DNA from: a bacterium EF100-94H03 bin56
GTDB lineage: Bacteria; Pseudomonadota; Alphaproteobacteria; SP197
Reading direction: 5' to 3'
DNA: 64,000 nt
Assembly: GCA_002238685.1 (NCBI GenBank)
Contig: MPMV01000020.1
Coordinates: 1 to 64,000 of the forward strand
The position numbers and the translations under genes are program-made. Below are positions 18,872-27,352 of this stretch, one piece after another; within the stretch, counting starts at the first letter, position 1, and every line of letters starts with the position of its first letter. A model generated the notes under the pieces. The model worked only from the letters and a program-made list of their open reading frames with translations, made no database searches and was not told where the DNA came from.

Positions 18872-20104
18872 TCAACCGCGCCGCGGGTTCGACACGGCTC
18901 GCCTTCGCCACCATGTCACCAGCGGCAGGGGCAAGAGAAGGAGATGGAACAAGAACACGGCGCCGGCGAGACCGTGAGGGTCCCACAGATCCATGGCGAG
19001 CCCGCCGAGTGCGGGACCCAGGATGGAGCCCGAACAGAACATCAGTCCGAAGACCGTTGTCGCCGATGGCAGGTCCGCGCCACGGAACCGGTCGCCTACC
19101 AGCATGATCGCGATGCCGTAGTGCGCCGCCCGGACGCCTCCGAAGATCATGAGATAGCTGATGAGAAGGACTCCGCCGATATCGTCGATCCATGGAATCC
19201 CCGGTGTCCCGACACTGCGCATTTCCGGGATCCAGGGCAGGAGCAGAGACGCCAGCGCGCCTGCCGCGGTGCAAACGGCAAGCAGCAGCGTCCGGTCGAA
19301 GCGCGATGCGAGCCAGGCAAGCAGGAAGGTCATGGCTGCACCGCCCCATCCCTGCCATCCCAGCATGCGCGCGGAGAGCGCCTCGTCCATGCCGAGACGC
19401 AATCCGTAGACCGCCAGCAACGCCATGAAGGTGCTTCCGATCATGCCGAACATGAGGTTCGCCACCATGGGTACCGGCGCCAGGCGGACATACTGGTGAA
19501 GACTTGCTGATGGCCGTTCTCCGGGCGCGATCCGAATTCCCCGCGCGACCACGAGGGGGAGGATGATAAAGCCGATCATGATCGCCGCGGTCACGAACGG
19601 TGTAGCACCCTGCGAGCCCACTTCCGCGAGTATGAAGGGACCCGCCGCAAATCCCACGGCAACCGCAAACATGAAGACACTGATCGTGCGGCCGCGATTC
19701 CGGTCGTCGGATTCGTGGTTGAGCCAGGTCTCGCCGGTCGTCCACATCATGGACTGTGCGGCCCCCAGGGCCAGGCGCAGTGGAAACCAGATCCAGACGT
19801 CGATGAAGAGCGCCATAAGAGCGATACTGGCCAGCGCCAGCACCGCACCGATCATCATGAGCCGCGCGGGACCCAGGCGCCGCATGAGACCGGGCAGCAC
19901 CGGCATGATGACGAAGATGCCGGCCATCTGCATGGCGCCGCTGAGGCCGATCAGTGCGCCGCCGACTCCCCGGTCTTCGAGAACGAAGGAAAGAAACTGG
20001 CCGGAGAAACCATAGAAGGTGGCAATGGCGGCCATGCTCGCGATGACGGCTGCAAGCCCCGTGACACGCCGGCTCCGTGCGGTGGATCCGGCGTCCATAT
20101 CCAT
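18872..20104 (-). CDS. MFS transporter
   Basis: 410 residues from the ATG at 20104, which has a GGCGGAG ribosome site. About twelve hydrophobic segments in two halves, starting VTGLAAVIASMAAIATFYGFS. The loop text LMRRLGPARLMMIGAVLA after the second or third segment is typical of the family. It is transcribed in the same direction as the polyamine operon but separated by a likely terminator. The substrate is unknown. Confidence 0.88.
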   Translation of the reverse strand: MDMDAGSTARSRRVTGLAAVIASMAAIATFYGFSGQFLSFVLEDRGVGGALIGLSGAMQMAGIFVIMPVLPGLMRRLGPARLMMIGAVLALASIALMALFIDVWIWFPLRLALGAAQSMMWTTGETWLNHESDDRNRGRTISVFMFAVAVGFAAGPFILAEVGSQGATPFVTAAIMIGFIILPLVVARGIRIAPGERPSASLHQYVRLAPVPMVANLMFGMIGSTFMALLAVYGLRLGMDEALSARMLGWQGWGGAAMTFLLAWLASRFDRTLLLAVCTAAGALASLLLPWIPEMRSVGTPGIPWIDDIGGVLLISYLMIFGGVRAAHYGIAIMLVGDRFRGADLPSATTVFGLMFCSGSILGPALGGLAMDLWDPHGLAGAVFLFHLLLLPLPLVTWWRRRAVSNPRRG

Positions 20105-20281
20105 CACAGCTCCGCCGGGCAGAGTGTCCGGTTGACCTGGCACGTATCAACCTGCAGGGAGCGCATGGACGAAGCACCGGGAGCAATCCGGCAATGTGTG
20201 ATCTCCGTGAACATCAAGGCAGAATGGAAGTTGTGTCCAGAGTTTTCTGCAATTTCGTCATGGCAGGCGGTTGTGTGGAGA

Positions 20282-20319
20282 GCCCCGACCCCTCCCGAGT
20301 GCCCGGGAGGGGTCGGGGC
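20282..20319. repeat. perfect 16-bp inverted repeat
   Basis: GCCCCGACCCCTCCCG (20282-20297), six-base loop AGTGCC, then the exact reverse complement (20304-20319). Extremely GC-rich and perfect, with no T-run on either side. It lies just beyond the end of a decayed binding-protein gene. It could be a dispersed palindromic element or an RNA stabiliser. No second copy was noticed in the window. Confidence 0.8.
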
Positions 20320-20331
20320 ACGGCGACGCCA

Positions 20332-20610
20332 GAACCCCGCCGTGACCTCATTGAGCAGGCGGGCGTACTTCTGTTCGACATGTCCTTCGATGGGGGCGAA
20401 GCAGATGCCGTTGTTGAGCAGGGCTTTGGGCGTGCTGAGCCGTAGCACCAGGTGAAGATGCCTTCATGGAAATGCCGAGCTCGATTGACACCTCCTGGGC
20501 CCGCAGGTGCACGTTGGAGTCGTTCCTGCCTTAGGCCGCGACGAGTTCGCTTGCCGCGAGAGCCTGGTCGATCTCCGACACGTCGCCCCAGTAGAAGCGC
20601 AGGTTGCCGT
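20332..20610 (-). pseudogene. remnant of a PotD-like substrate-binding protein
   Basis: On the minus strand three pieces fit the C-terminal third of a PotD-like protein. LRFYWGDVSEIDQALAASEL at about 20610-20545 is followed by a stop. Then comes EGIFTWCYG at about 20468-20440. In another frame LSTPKALLNNGICFAPIEG and EQKYARLLNEVTAGF end at 20332. The intact paralogue at 32390-33511 has the equivalents VRFYWNEQTTALQGITSGE, EGLISYVCGLA and LFDEIRAGF. The pieces are split by a stop codon, a deletion and a frame change, and the normal stop after AGF is gone, so this is a dead gene. Confidence 0.6.
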
Positions 20611-20789
20611 GACGGCGAGCGCCGGTTGGCCACACCGGCGGCACGGTACGGAAACGAGTGTTTTCGCGATCTCTGCCGGCAGTGCCTGGACTACAACGAA
20701 ACCTGCATGTGCCGCGCAATCGCGAGTTTCGCCCTGATCCCCGAATCCAGTGCATCCGCAGGCTGCCATACATCCTTCCCGTGCTTCGT

Positions 20790-21170
20790 TCGGGCGGCTT
20801 CGGCGACAGCGCGGAGGCTGCCGGGGACGACGTCGTGCGACCGTACTACGTGATCTTCGACCTCATCGGCGGCGGCATGGGCGGCGTCGAGGGACGCGAT
20901 GGCCTCGACGCCGTCGACAGTCATGGCGGTAACTGCGCGCTGCTGTCCGCCGAGGTCATGGAATCACTCACACCCGTACGTGTTCTCAATACGGAACTCG
21001 CGGCGGGATCGGGAGGGGCGGGCGCCTTTCGCGGGAGCCTGGGCATTTTCAGGGACTACGAGATTCTCTCCGACAACGGCATTCCCACCGGCTACTCTAC
21101 TGCCGGCAGACCCGGCACGACACCGCGCTATGGGGAATCGGCGGCGGCGACGGCAGCTTTGCGGCGTTGA
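20790..21170 (+). pseudogene. remnant of hydantoinase B/oxoprolinase family gene (C-terminal part)
   Basis: The frame reads IFDLIGGGMGGVEGRDGLDA, then AEVMESLTPVRVLNTEL, SGGAGAFRGSLGIFRDYEIL. This is the well-known C-terminal core of hydantoinase B subunits (GGGxG..GRDG.DAV, P.EV.E...P.RV..YEL, SGGAG.[FY]RGGLG..R.Y..L). Only about 110 codons survive of a family usually over 500 residues, with no valid start. The end diverges into unrelated text before TGA at 21168. No hyuA partner is nearby. Confidence 0.7.
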
Positions 21171-21398
21171 TTCGTAATCAGGAAAGGCGTTCATGCCTCT
21201 GCTCGGCCTCGCCATCCGTGGCAGCGAGGATGAACTCGTTGTCGGGCAGGCTTTCCGGCGCGCTCAGGCCAAACAAATCTCCTTGATGATTGTCGGTCGA
21301 AAGCCGTAAGGATCGCCTGTCAGGGTCAAACCCCGCCTCGTGTTCCGTCACCCGGGCTTTGGCACTAGACTTGAGACTGGCGTGTGCGGACGGGTTCT

Positions 21399-21731
21399 AT
21401 GCCGAGAATGACCTTCATTGTGCAAAGTGGGGAGCGCGTCGAGATCGATGCACCCGAAGGACTCTCCCTTCTCGAGATCGCAAGGCAGCACGATATCGAC
21501 ATCGAGGGCGCCTGCGAGGGATCCCTGGCCTGTTCCACGTGCCACGTCATTGTCGATGCGGAGGACTTCGAGCGCCTTGAGGATCCCAGCGAGGACGAGG
21601 AGGACATGCTCGATCTTGCCTTCGGCCTCACCCGCACTTCCCGTCTGGGATGCCAGATTCTGCTGACCGAGGAACTCGACGGACTGACGGTGACGTTGCC
21701 CCAGGAAACCCGCAACATGCTCTTCGAGTGA
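21399..21731 (+). CDS. 2Fe-2S ferredoxin, adrenodoxin/ISC type
   Basis: 110 residues. The four iron-sulfur cysteines are Cys39, Cys45, Cys48 ([15 protein letters not shown]) and Cys85 (RLGCQI), the spacing of ISC/adrenodoxin-type ferredoxins. The acidic stretch [13 protein letters not shown] between them is also typical and docks partner proteins. ATG at 21399 is chosen; GTG 21384 and ATG 21408 are alternatives and no strong ribosome site decides. mnmA starts one base after its stop. It could serve Fe-S assembly or donate electrons to oxygenases such as the P450 at 33.8 kb. Confidence 0.9.
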   Translation: MPRMTFIVQSGERVEIDAPEGLSLLEIARQHDIDIEGACEGSLACSTCHVIVDAEDFERLEDPSEDEEDMLDLAFGLTRTSRLGCQILLTEELDGLTVTLPQETRNMLFE

Positions 21732-21732
21732 C

Positions 21733-22833
21733 ATGATTGCGGACTGTTCCAGGGGCGGCCGCGTCATTGTCGCCATGTCCGGAGGGGTCGACAGTTCCGT
21801 AGTCGCCGCCCTCCTCAAGTATGAGGGTCATGAGACCATCGGCGTGACGCTGCAACTCTACGATCAGGGCAGGACGGTCTCGCGTCCTGGCGCCTGCTGT
21901 GCGGGAGCCGACATCCGCGATGCCCGCCGCGTGGCAGCCATGCTCGACATTCCGCACTATGTTCTCGACTACCGCACACGGTTCCGGACATCCGTGATGG
22001 AGGCGTTTGCCGACAGCTACCTTGCCGGTGAAACTCCGGTCCCGTGCGTGCTCTGCAACCAGGGAGTCAAGTTCTCCGACCTGCTGGGGACGACGCGGGA
22101 ACTCGGTGGAGATTGCCTGGCTACCGGACACTACGTACGCCGCATCGAGGGAAGTGACGGACCGGAACTCCACTGCGGCGCCGAAACCGGCCGCGACCAG
22201 AGCTACTTTCTCTTCCGGACAACCCGGCACCAGTTGCAGGACCTGCGGTTTCCGCTCGGCGGCATGACCAAGGACGAGGTGCGCGCCTGCGCCAGTCGGT
22301 TCGGGCTTGCGGTGTCTGCCAAGCCGGACAGCCAGGACATCTGCTTTGTGCCGCAGGGGCGCTACACCGATGTCGTTGACCGCCTTCGTCCCGGCGCCAT
22401 GGAAGCGGGCACGATCGTCGATCTGTCGGGCCGCGTCCTGGGCCATCATGACGGAGTCGCCCAATACACGGTCGGGCAGAGGCGGCGGCTCGGCATCGCG
22501 ACGGGTGAACCGCTCTTTGTCGTTCGCCTGGACCCGGAACGCCGCCAGGTGGTCGTTGGTCCCCGCGAGGCCCTCGTGTCGTCGGCTCTCACCATGCGTG
22601 ACGTCAACTGGCTCGGCCGGGGAGCGTTGCCACGGGATGGCATGGCCTGCCACGTCCAGTTGCGCTCGCGCCAGGAGCGCCTGCCGGCGCGCGTGCTGCC
22701 CCTTGGAGACAACCGCGCCAGAGTCGAACTCATCCGGCCCGCCGAGGCCATCGCTCCGGGCCAGGCCTGCGTCATGTATGACGGCAGCCGCGTTCTCGGC
22801 GGCGGCTGGATCGAACGAGAAGAGTTGGATTGA
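21733..22833 (+). CDS. mnmA: tRNA 2-thiouridine(34) synthase MnmA
   Basis: 366 residues. Adds sulfur to the wobble uridine of Lys, Glu and Gln tRNAs. Family marks: the PP-loop [14 protein letters not shown] near residue 15, the catalytic Cys in [13 protein letters not shown], the second Cys in [25 protein letters not shown], and the C-terminal beta domain beginning around [17 protein letters not shown]. Ends with a normal C-terminus. Probably co-transcribed with the ferredoxin gene upstream. Confidence 0.96.
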   Translation: MIADCSRGGRVIVAMSGGVDSSVVAALLKYEGHETIGVTLQLYDQGRTVSRPGACCAGADIRDARRVAAMLDIPHYVLDYRTRFRTSVMEAFADSYLAGETPVPCVLCNQGVKFSDLLGTTRELGGDCLATGHYVRRIEGSDGPELHCGAETGRDQSYFLFRTTRHQLQDLRFPLGGMTKDEVRACASRFGLAVSAKPDSQDICFVPQGRYTDVVDRLRPGAMEAGTIVDLSGRVLGHHDGVAQYTVGQRRRLGIATGEPLFVVRLDPERRQVVVGPREALVSSALTMRDVNWLGRGALPRDGMACHVQLRSRQERLPARVLPLGDNRARVELIRPAEAIAPGQACVMYDGSRVLGGGWIEREELD

Positions 22834-22898
22834 CGGGACGGCACTCCATGCCACAGTGCGGGAGTCCCAACTCCTGCCACTGACGGGAGAATCCGGCC

Positions 22899-23753
22899 AT
22901 GGCGAAAACCGGCAACATCCGGCCTCTGGCAGGTCATATCGGCGCGGTAGTCGCCGGGATCGATCTCAGGCGCCTTGACGGCGGCACGGTCGCGGCCCTG
23001 CGCGAGGCATGGCTCGAACACAAGGTCCTGTTCTTTCCGCGCCAGGAGTTGTCGGCCGATGAACTGGTGCGTGCGGCGTCCTGCTTCGGCGAGGTCGATC
23101 CGCCGCATTCCGGACTTGAACACCACCCCGACAATTGCGCCGTGATGATCGCGGCGAGCCGCAAGGGGCATGGGGGCGGCAAGTACAACGCCATCTGGCA
23201 CAGCGACGTCACATTCGACGAGAAGCCGCCGGCAGCCTCGATGCTTCAGGCCGAGACCCTGCCCCCTGTGGGCGGAGACACACTCTTCACGTCAATGGAG
23301 GCGGCCTTCGACGCACTGTCACAGCGCCTGAAGACGGCAATCGAGGGCCTGGAGGCATTCCATGATGGCATTCCCAACTTCACCCCCTACCTTCTCGATC
23401 CGGGTACGCCGGACGGACCCCGGCGTCTGGACAATCTCAAGCGCGAGCACGCCGGATGCGTTCACCCGGTGGTGGTGCGCCACCCCGAGACAGGCCGCCG
23501 GGCGCTCTTCGTCAACCGTGCCTTCACCCAGCGGATCCTCGGACTGCCGGACATCGAGAGCCGCGGAGTGCTGAATCTCCTGATCGAGCATTGCGAACAG
23601 GCGACATTCCAGGTTCGCTGGTCCTGGTCGAGAGGCGATGTCGCGATCTGGGACAACCGCTCTACCATGCACTACGCCGCCTTCGATTATGGTCGCCATG
23701 ACCGGATCATGCACCGCGTGACCCTGAAGGGCGCCCGTCCCCTGGCGGCATGA
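22899..23753 (+). CDS. TauD/TfdA family Fe(II)/2-oxoglutarate dioxygenase
   Basis: 284 residues. Iron ligands His101-x-Asp103 (IWHSDVTFDEKPP) and distal His258 (STMHYAAFDYG), with the 2-oxoglutarate-binding Arg273 in MHRVTL, as in TauD. It oxidises a small organic substrate with O2 and 2-oxoglutarate; the substrate is unknown (taurine, other sulfonates, herbicide-like ethers and quaternary amines occur in the family). A decayed second copy follows immediately, so the locus has undergone tandem duplication. Confidence 0.92.
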   Translation: MAKTGNIRPLAGHIGAVVAGIDLRRLDGGTVAALREAWLEHKVLFFPRQELSADELVRAASCFGEVDPPHSGLEHHPDNCAVMIAASRKGHGGGKYNAIWHSDVTFDEKPPAASMLQAETLPPVGGDTLFTSMEAAFDALSQRLKTAIEGLEAFHDGIPNFTPYLLDPGTPDGPRRLDNLKREHAGCVHPVVVRHPETGRRALFVNRAFTQRILGLPDIESRGVLNLLIEHCEQATFQVRWSWSRGDVAIWDNRSTMHYAAFDYGRHDRIMHRVTLKGARPLAA

Positions 23754-23806
23754 CGTCCTCGCCCGCGTTGGTGGGTCTGCAGGATATGGGGCCGGACATG
23801 GTGGCG

Positions 23807-24220
23807 ATGGGTAACATCCGTCCCCTGACCGATCATATCTGCGCGGAGATCTCCGGAATCGGTCTCAGGCACCCTGACGACGGCACGGTCGCGGCGCTTG
23901 CGCGAGGCTTGGCTCGAACACAAGGTCCTGTTCTTTCCACGCCGGGGAACGTCGGCTGACGAACTGGCGCATGCGGCCTCGCGGTTCGCCGACATCGAGC
24001 CGCCGCACCCCGAATCAGGGCGCCCGGCGCCAATCGTGGCTTCACCAGTCGGATTGCCGGATATCGAGAGCCGCGGAGTGCTGAACCTTCTTCCTTCTCG
24101 AGCACTGCGAGAAGGTGTCATTCCAGGCGTGCTGGACCTGGTCGAAGGGTGACGTGGCATTCCGGGACAACCGCTGCACGTACGCAGCCAGGGACTACGG
24201 TGCGAAAGAACGGGTCACAC
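23807..24220 (+). pseudogene. decayed tandem copy of the TauD/TfdA dioxygenase gene
   Basis: The text MGNIRPLTDHICAEISGIGL, WLEHKVLFFPR, PDIESRGVLNLL and WSKGDVAFRDNRCTYAARDYG parallels the intact upstream gene (GNIRPLAGHIGAVVAGIDL, WLEHKVLFFPR, PDIESRGVLNLL, WSRGDVAIWDNRSTMHYAAFDYG). These segments sit in different frames. A base insertion near 23900 and changes near 24095-24105 shift the frame. About 130 codons containing the HxD iron site are missing between 24018 and 24050, and the distal His is lost. Its 3' end runs into the stop of the convergent cupin gene. Confidence 0.85.
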
Positions 24221-25057
24221 CCTCTCGCTGCCTGACGCCGGGCCTGGAGGCAGCGCATCGCCGCTGGCGGCCAGGGTGCCCTCGGCATCGTGCTGTTCGT
24301 CTCCCGTCAGCGCCGGGCAGAAGACGGACAGCAGGCGGAGGTCACTGCGGGCATGCATGCTGTGGCGGTCCTCGGGACCGACGCAGTACATCATTCCCGG
24401 CTCCATTTTCCAGGTCTCCCCGGAGCCAAGGTCCGTTACCTCTCCCGTGCCGTCGAGAACATAGTTCGCCTCCCGATGGTGCCTGTACCACAGGACATTG
24501 CGGCTGCCCGCCGCGAGGCGGACGTCACTCAGGGAGAACCCGACACGATCGTCGCGCAGCAGCATGCGCACCGTCGTTGCACTGCCGCCGGCCACGGAAA
24601 GCTGGCGACCCTGGCGAACAAGATCGTCGACGGTCCTCACGAACATGCGCTCCCTTCCTACGGGAACAGGACCGGTCGGCGGGTAGGAGCCGTCGCTGTC
24701 GTGTGCCTCGTCCCCGGCAAGGGGCGGATTGAAGACACTGACGACATGCAGGTCGTCGTCGGGGTCGACGAGGTGACGATCCTTCGGTCCGACCGTGTAG
24801 AGGGTGCCTGGAGCCAGAGGCCAGCTCCGGTCCCGTTCGAGGTCACGCACCGTGCCCCGACCGGCAACGATGTAGTTCGCTTCCCAGTGGTGCCTGTACC
24901 ACAGGACGCTGGACATGCCGTCGGCGACCCGCACATCCGACATGGTGAAACCCATGCCGTCGGGAATGGTGAGAAAGCGTGTCGAGCGGGCCCTGCCTTC
25001 ACACAGGACCTTTTCGGCGCCGGCACGGCGCCGCTCGTTGAGCGTACGAACGAACAT
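24215..25057 (-). CDS. tandem ectoine-synthase-like cupin protein
   Basis: 280 residues made of two EctC-like modules (about 1-130 and 138-270). Each has the EctC order: MFVRT start; WYRHH followed by the metal Glu (Glu59 / Glu196); PGTLYTVGPKDRH or PGMMYCVGPEDRH (Tyr87, His95 / Tyr224, His232); then a [SV]F.P.L[AT]GDE.HD..G ending. Ordinary ectoine synthases are a single module of about 130 residues. Both halves keep the residues known to hold iron in EctC. No ectA or ectB lies in the window, so ectoine synthesis is not implied. The Rieske oxygenase gene precedes it by one base, so they are probably co-transcribed. Confidence 0.85.
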   Translation of the reverse strand: MFVRTLNERRRAGAEKVLCEGRARSTRFLTIPDGMGFTMSDVRVADGMSSVLWYRHHWEANYIVAGRGTVRDLERDRSWPLAPGTLYTVGPKDRHLVDPDDDLHVVSVFNPPLAGDEAHDSDGSYPPTGPVPVGRERMFVRTVDDLVRQGRQLSVAGGSATTVRMLLRDDRVGFSLSDVRLAAGSRNVLWYRHHREANYVLDGTGEVTDLGSGETWKMEPGMMYCVGPEDRHSMHARSDLRLLSVFCPALTGDEQHDAEGTLAASGDALPPGPASGSERV

Positions 25058-25058
25058 G

Positions 25059-26231
25059 TCAGCCTCCGCCCGAGGGATCGGGATCGTCCGGCAGAGCGGT
25101 GCTGCCGGTGATGCGTCTGGCGAGATACTGGCAGAACTCGAAGTTGGGACGTTCCAGATAACTCAGGTGTCCGGGGCGTGCCAGGCGCGCCCTGGTGCCG
25201 TTGAACACGGCTTGGGTCCCCACCCTGTCCTCCGCGTTGACGGCATCGAGGATCTTCTTGGCCTCGGCGACGTGTTCGGCCCCTGCCGGATCGTTGATGA
25301 AATCAGGCGCCATGCCGCCGCCGTAGAGAATCCTCACCCGGCCGGCGCCTTCCGGCTGCAGTGAGAGATACCAGAAATATCCCGGAGTCAGGGTGATCAT
25401 GTGGCTGGGGTAGACGGTGATCAGTGCCGTGGTCCGGCGCCATTCGCCCTCCAGGTAGGTGCAGTCGGGATGGGCGTTGGCAAGGGGGAAATCGGATTCC
25501 TTGGTGATCCAGTGATAGTTGAACACCGCATTTCCGGCCGGCATGTCCATCTCCTCGACCTTCGACTGGTTGCCGATGGTCCCGCGATGGAGCTGGAAGA
25601 GGTGATAGCTCTCCATGAAGTTCTCGGCCAGGACCTTCCAGTTCGTCTCCCAGACATGCTCTTCCCGGAAGGTCTCGGTGTAGTCGGCGAAGCGGTAGCG
25701 GTCCGTGACGATCTCCCCCACCGGTCGAAACAGGTCCTGCGGCGGCGCAATGTCGGGATCCAGCGTGACGTAGATCCAGCCATCCCAGAGTTCGCAGCGA
25801 ACGCGGGGCAGGCAGTAGTCCCGTCTGTCGAAGGCCGGGCTTGCGTCCATCCACGGGGCATGGCGCAGGCGGCCGTCGAGGCCGTAGGACCAGGCATGGT
25901 AGGGGCAGGTGATGACCTTGCGGTTGCCGCGTCCGGCCAGCAGCAGGCTCATCCGGTGCCGGCAGACGTTGGAGAAGGCCCTGACCTCTCCGGCATGATC
26001 GCGCACGATGAAGATCGGCTCGTCGACGAGCCTGAAGGCGAGATAGTCACCCCTTTCGGGAATGGCGTCGGCCCGGCCGGCACAGATCCACTCCCTGGAG
26101 AAGACCCGCTCCTTTTCCAGGGCCAGGAACGCCTCGCTGGAATAGATGCCGGGAGGTGCCGCCCGCGCTTCAGCGAAGGGACGTTCCGCGTTGGCCTTCA
26201 GTTCGCCAAGGAGTGTCTCGATTGCCGTCAT
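25059..26231 (-). CDS. Rieske non-heme iron oxygenase, alpha subunit
   Basis: 390 residues from the ATG at 26231. Rieske ligands Cys90-x-His92 and Cys109-x2-His112 (SNVCRHRMS...ITCPYHAWSYG). The catalytic iron site begins in NWKVLAENFMESYHLFQLH (His210, His215, with Glu207 as the usual bridging acid). The NWK..EN.MESYH wording resembles glycine-betaine, stachydrine and carnitine monooxygenases more than aromatic-ring dioxygenases. Its reductase is not adjacent. A longer open frame to 26882 only overlaps the PhyH gene. It probably hydroxylates a small amine-type substrate; this is inferred. Confidence 0.9.
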   Translation of the reverse strand: MTAIETLLGELKANAERPFAEARAAPPGIYSSEAFLALEKERVFSREWICAGRADAIPERGDYLAFRLVDEPIFIVRDHAGEVRAFSNVCRHRMSLLLAGRGNRKVITCPYHAWSYGLDGRLRHAPWMDASPAFDRRDYCLPRVRCELWDGWIYVTLDPDIAPPQDLFRPVGEIVTDRYRFADYTETFREEHVWETNWKVLAENFMESYHLFQLHRGTIGNQSKVEEMDMPAGNAVFNYHWITKESDFPLANAHPDCTYLEGEWRRTTALITVYPSHMITLTPGYFWYLSLQPEGAGRVRILYGGGMAPDFINDPAGAEHVAEAKKILDAVNAEDRVGTQAVFNGTRARLARPGHLSYLERPNFEFCQYLARRITGSTALPDDPDPSGGG

Positions 26232-26329
26232 CAGATGGGAAACAGTCCCGCTGCCAGCCGGCATCATTGCCAAATCGACGCATCCGGACAACCATTCCCG
26301 TCGCTGTCGGCGGGCAATCGAAGTGCCCG

Positions 26330-27169
26330 TCAGTCCCAGACCCAGACGTCGAGACCGTTGTCCAGTTCGCCCTCGGGTCCACCCATGATGCGCGACGCAC
26401 CGATGCGGTGTCCGTAGCCGAGAATGTCGCCGTGCTTGGCGTAGCCCAGAAGCCGGCGGATGGTCTTGTCGTAGCGCGCCGCGACCTCCGGTGGCACAGC
26501 GAGGTACTGGTTCACCTCCTGTCGGAGCCAGCCCAGTGCATAGGTGTTGATGAGACCCGTGCGCGGTCCGTTCGATCGGTTGGCCCCTCCGCCGTGCCAC
26601 AAGGAACCCATGTAGAAGAGGGCCGAACCCTTGGGCATCGGCGCCGGCACGACGCACATGAGGGCGTGGTCGCCGTAGTCGGCGAGGAAGTGGCTTCCCA
26701 GAGCGACACGGGTCGCGCCGTTCTCTTCGGTGAAATCGTCGATTGCCCACATCACGCCGATCTGGAATTCCATGCCCGGAATGCGGATCGGATAAATCGT
26801 GTCGTCGCGGTGGAGAACCTGGTCGCTCTCGCCGGGAAGAATTTCGATCCCTGTGGCGCTGCCGATCCGGTAGGCAAGACAATGCGGAAGAAGGATGGCG
26901 TCAGCCACATCCAGCACCAGTGGATGGCCAACCATCTTGGCCGCGGCAGGCGAGTAGCCCAGCACACTCGAGATGCGCAAGGTGCGGTAGCCGTTGAAGT
27001 CGTTCTCCTGTTGGCGCCCGCGTTGGTCGAATTCGGGCCGCATTTCCGCCACGCAACGGTCGACAGCGTCTACGTCGAGAAGTTCGGTCACGACCGCCGC
27101 ACCAGCGGTGCGCAGGGCGGCCACAACAGCAGACGCCGGCGCCGCCGCGTCAAAGACTGGAAGCTCCAT
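26330..27169 (-). CDS. phytanoyl-CoA dioxygenase (PhyH) family protein
   Basis: 279 residues from the ATG at 27169, which has GGAGGTGA just upstream; a TTG at 27190 is less likely. Iron motif His120-x-Asp122 (QVLHRDDTIYP), then FQIGVMWAIDDFTEENGATR.. , a typical PhyH stretch (D.T.ENG.....GSH), and LWHGGGANRS with the distal His and 2-oxoglutarate Arg. It hydroxylates an unknown substrate. The ectoine hydroxylase signature (FxWHSDFETWH) is absent, so it is not EctD. Same strand as the Rieske and cupin genes; divergent from the SDR gene. Confidence 0.9.
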   Translation of the reverse strand: MELPVFDAAAPASAVVAALRTAGAAVVTELLDVDAVDRCVAEMRPEFDQRGRQQENDFNGYRTLRISSVLGYSPAAAKMVGHPLVLDVADAILLPHCLAYRIGSATGIEILPGESDQVLHRDDTIYPIRIPGMEFQIGVMWAIDDFTEENGATRVALGSHFLADYGDHALMCVVPAPMPKGSALFYMGSLWHGGGANRSNGPRTGLINTYALGWLRQEVNQYLAVPPEVAARYDKTIRRLLGYAKHGDILGYGHRIGASRIMGGPEGELDNGLDVWVWD

Positions 27170-27352
27170 CGCCGTCACCTCCGGCAGCAAAATCCGGATC
27201 GCGCCTCCGGTCGCGGCGCGATCCTCGGATCGTGCGAATGATAGGGCAGGTGGAAGCTGTCAAACCAGCAGTAAATGACCCTCGTGCAAACGGCGGATTG
27301 GTACCATTTTCCGGTATGTCATGCCGCCGCCATCTGTGCCATGATCCAGGTC

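Noticed and set aside
20105-21398. Insertion sequence or phage remnant as the cause of the decayed genes
   Set aside because: No transposase or integrase text, no terminal inverted repeats and no target-site duplications could be seen.
24215-27169. An ectoine or hydroxyectoine biosynthesis cluster
   Set aside because: No ectA or ectB; the cupin is a doubled EctC-like protein, and the PhyH protein lacks the EctD signature.
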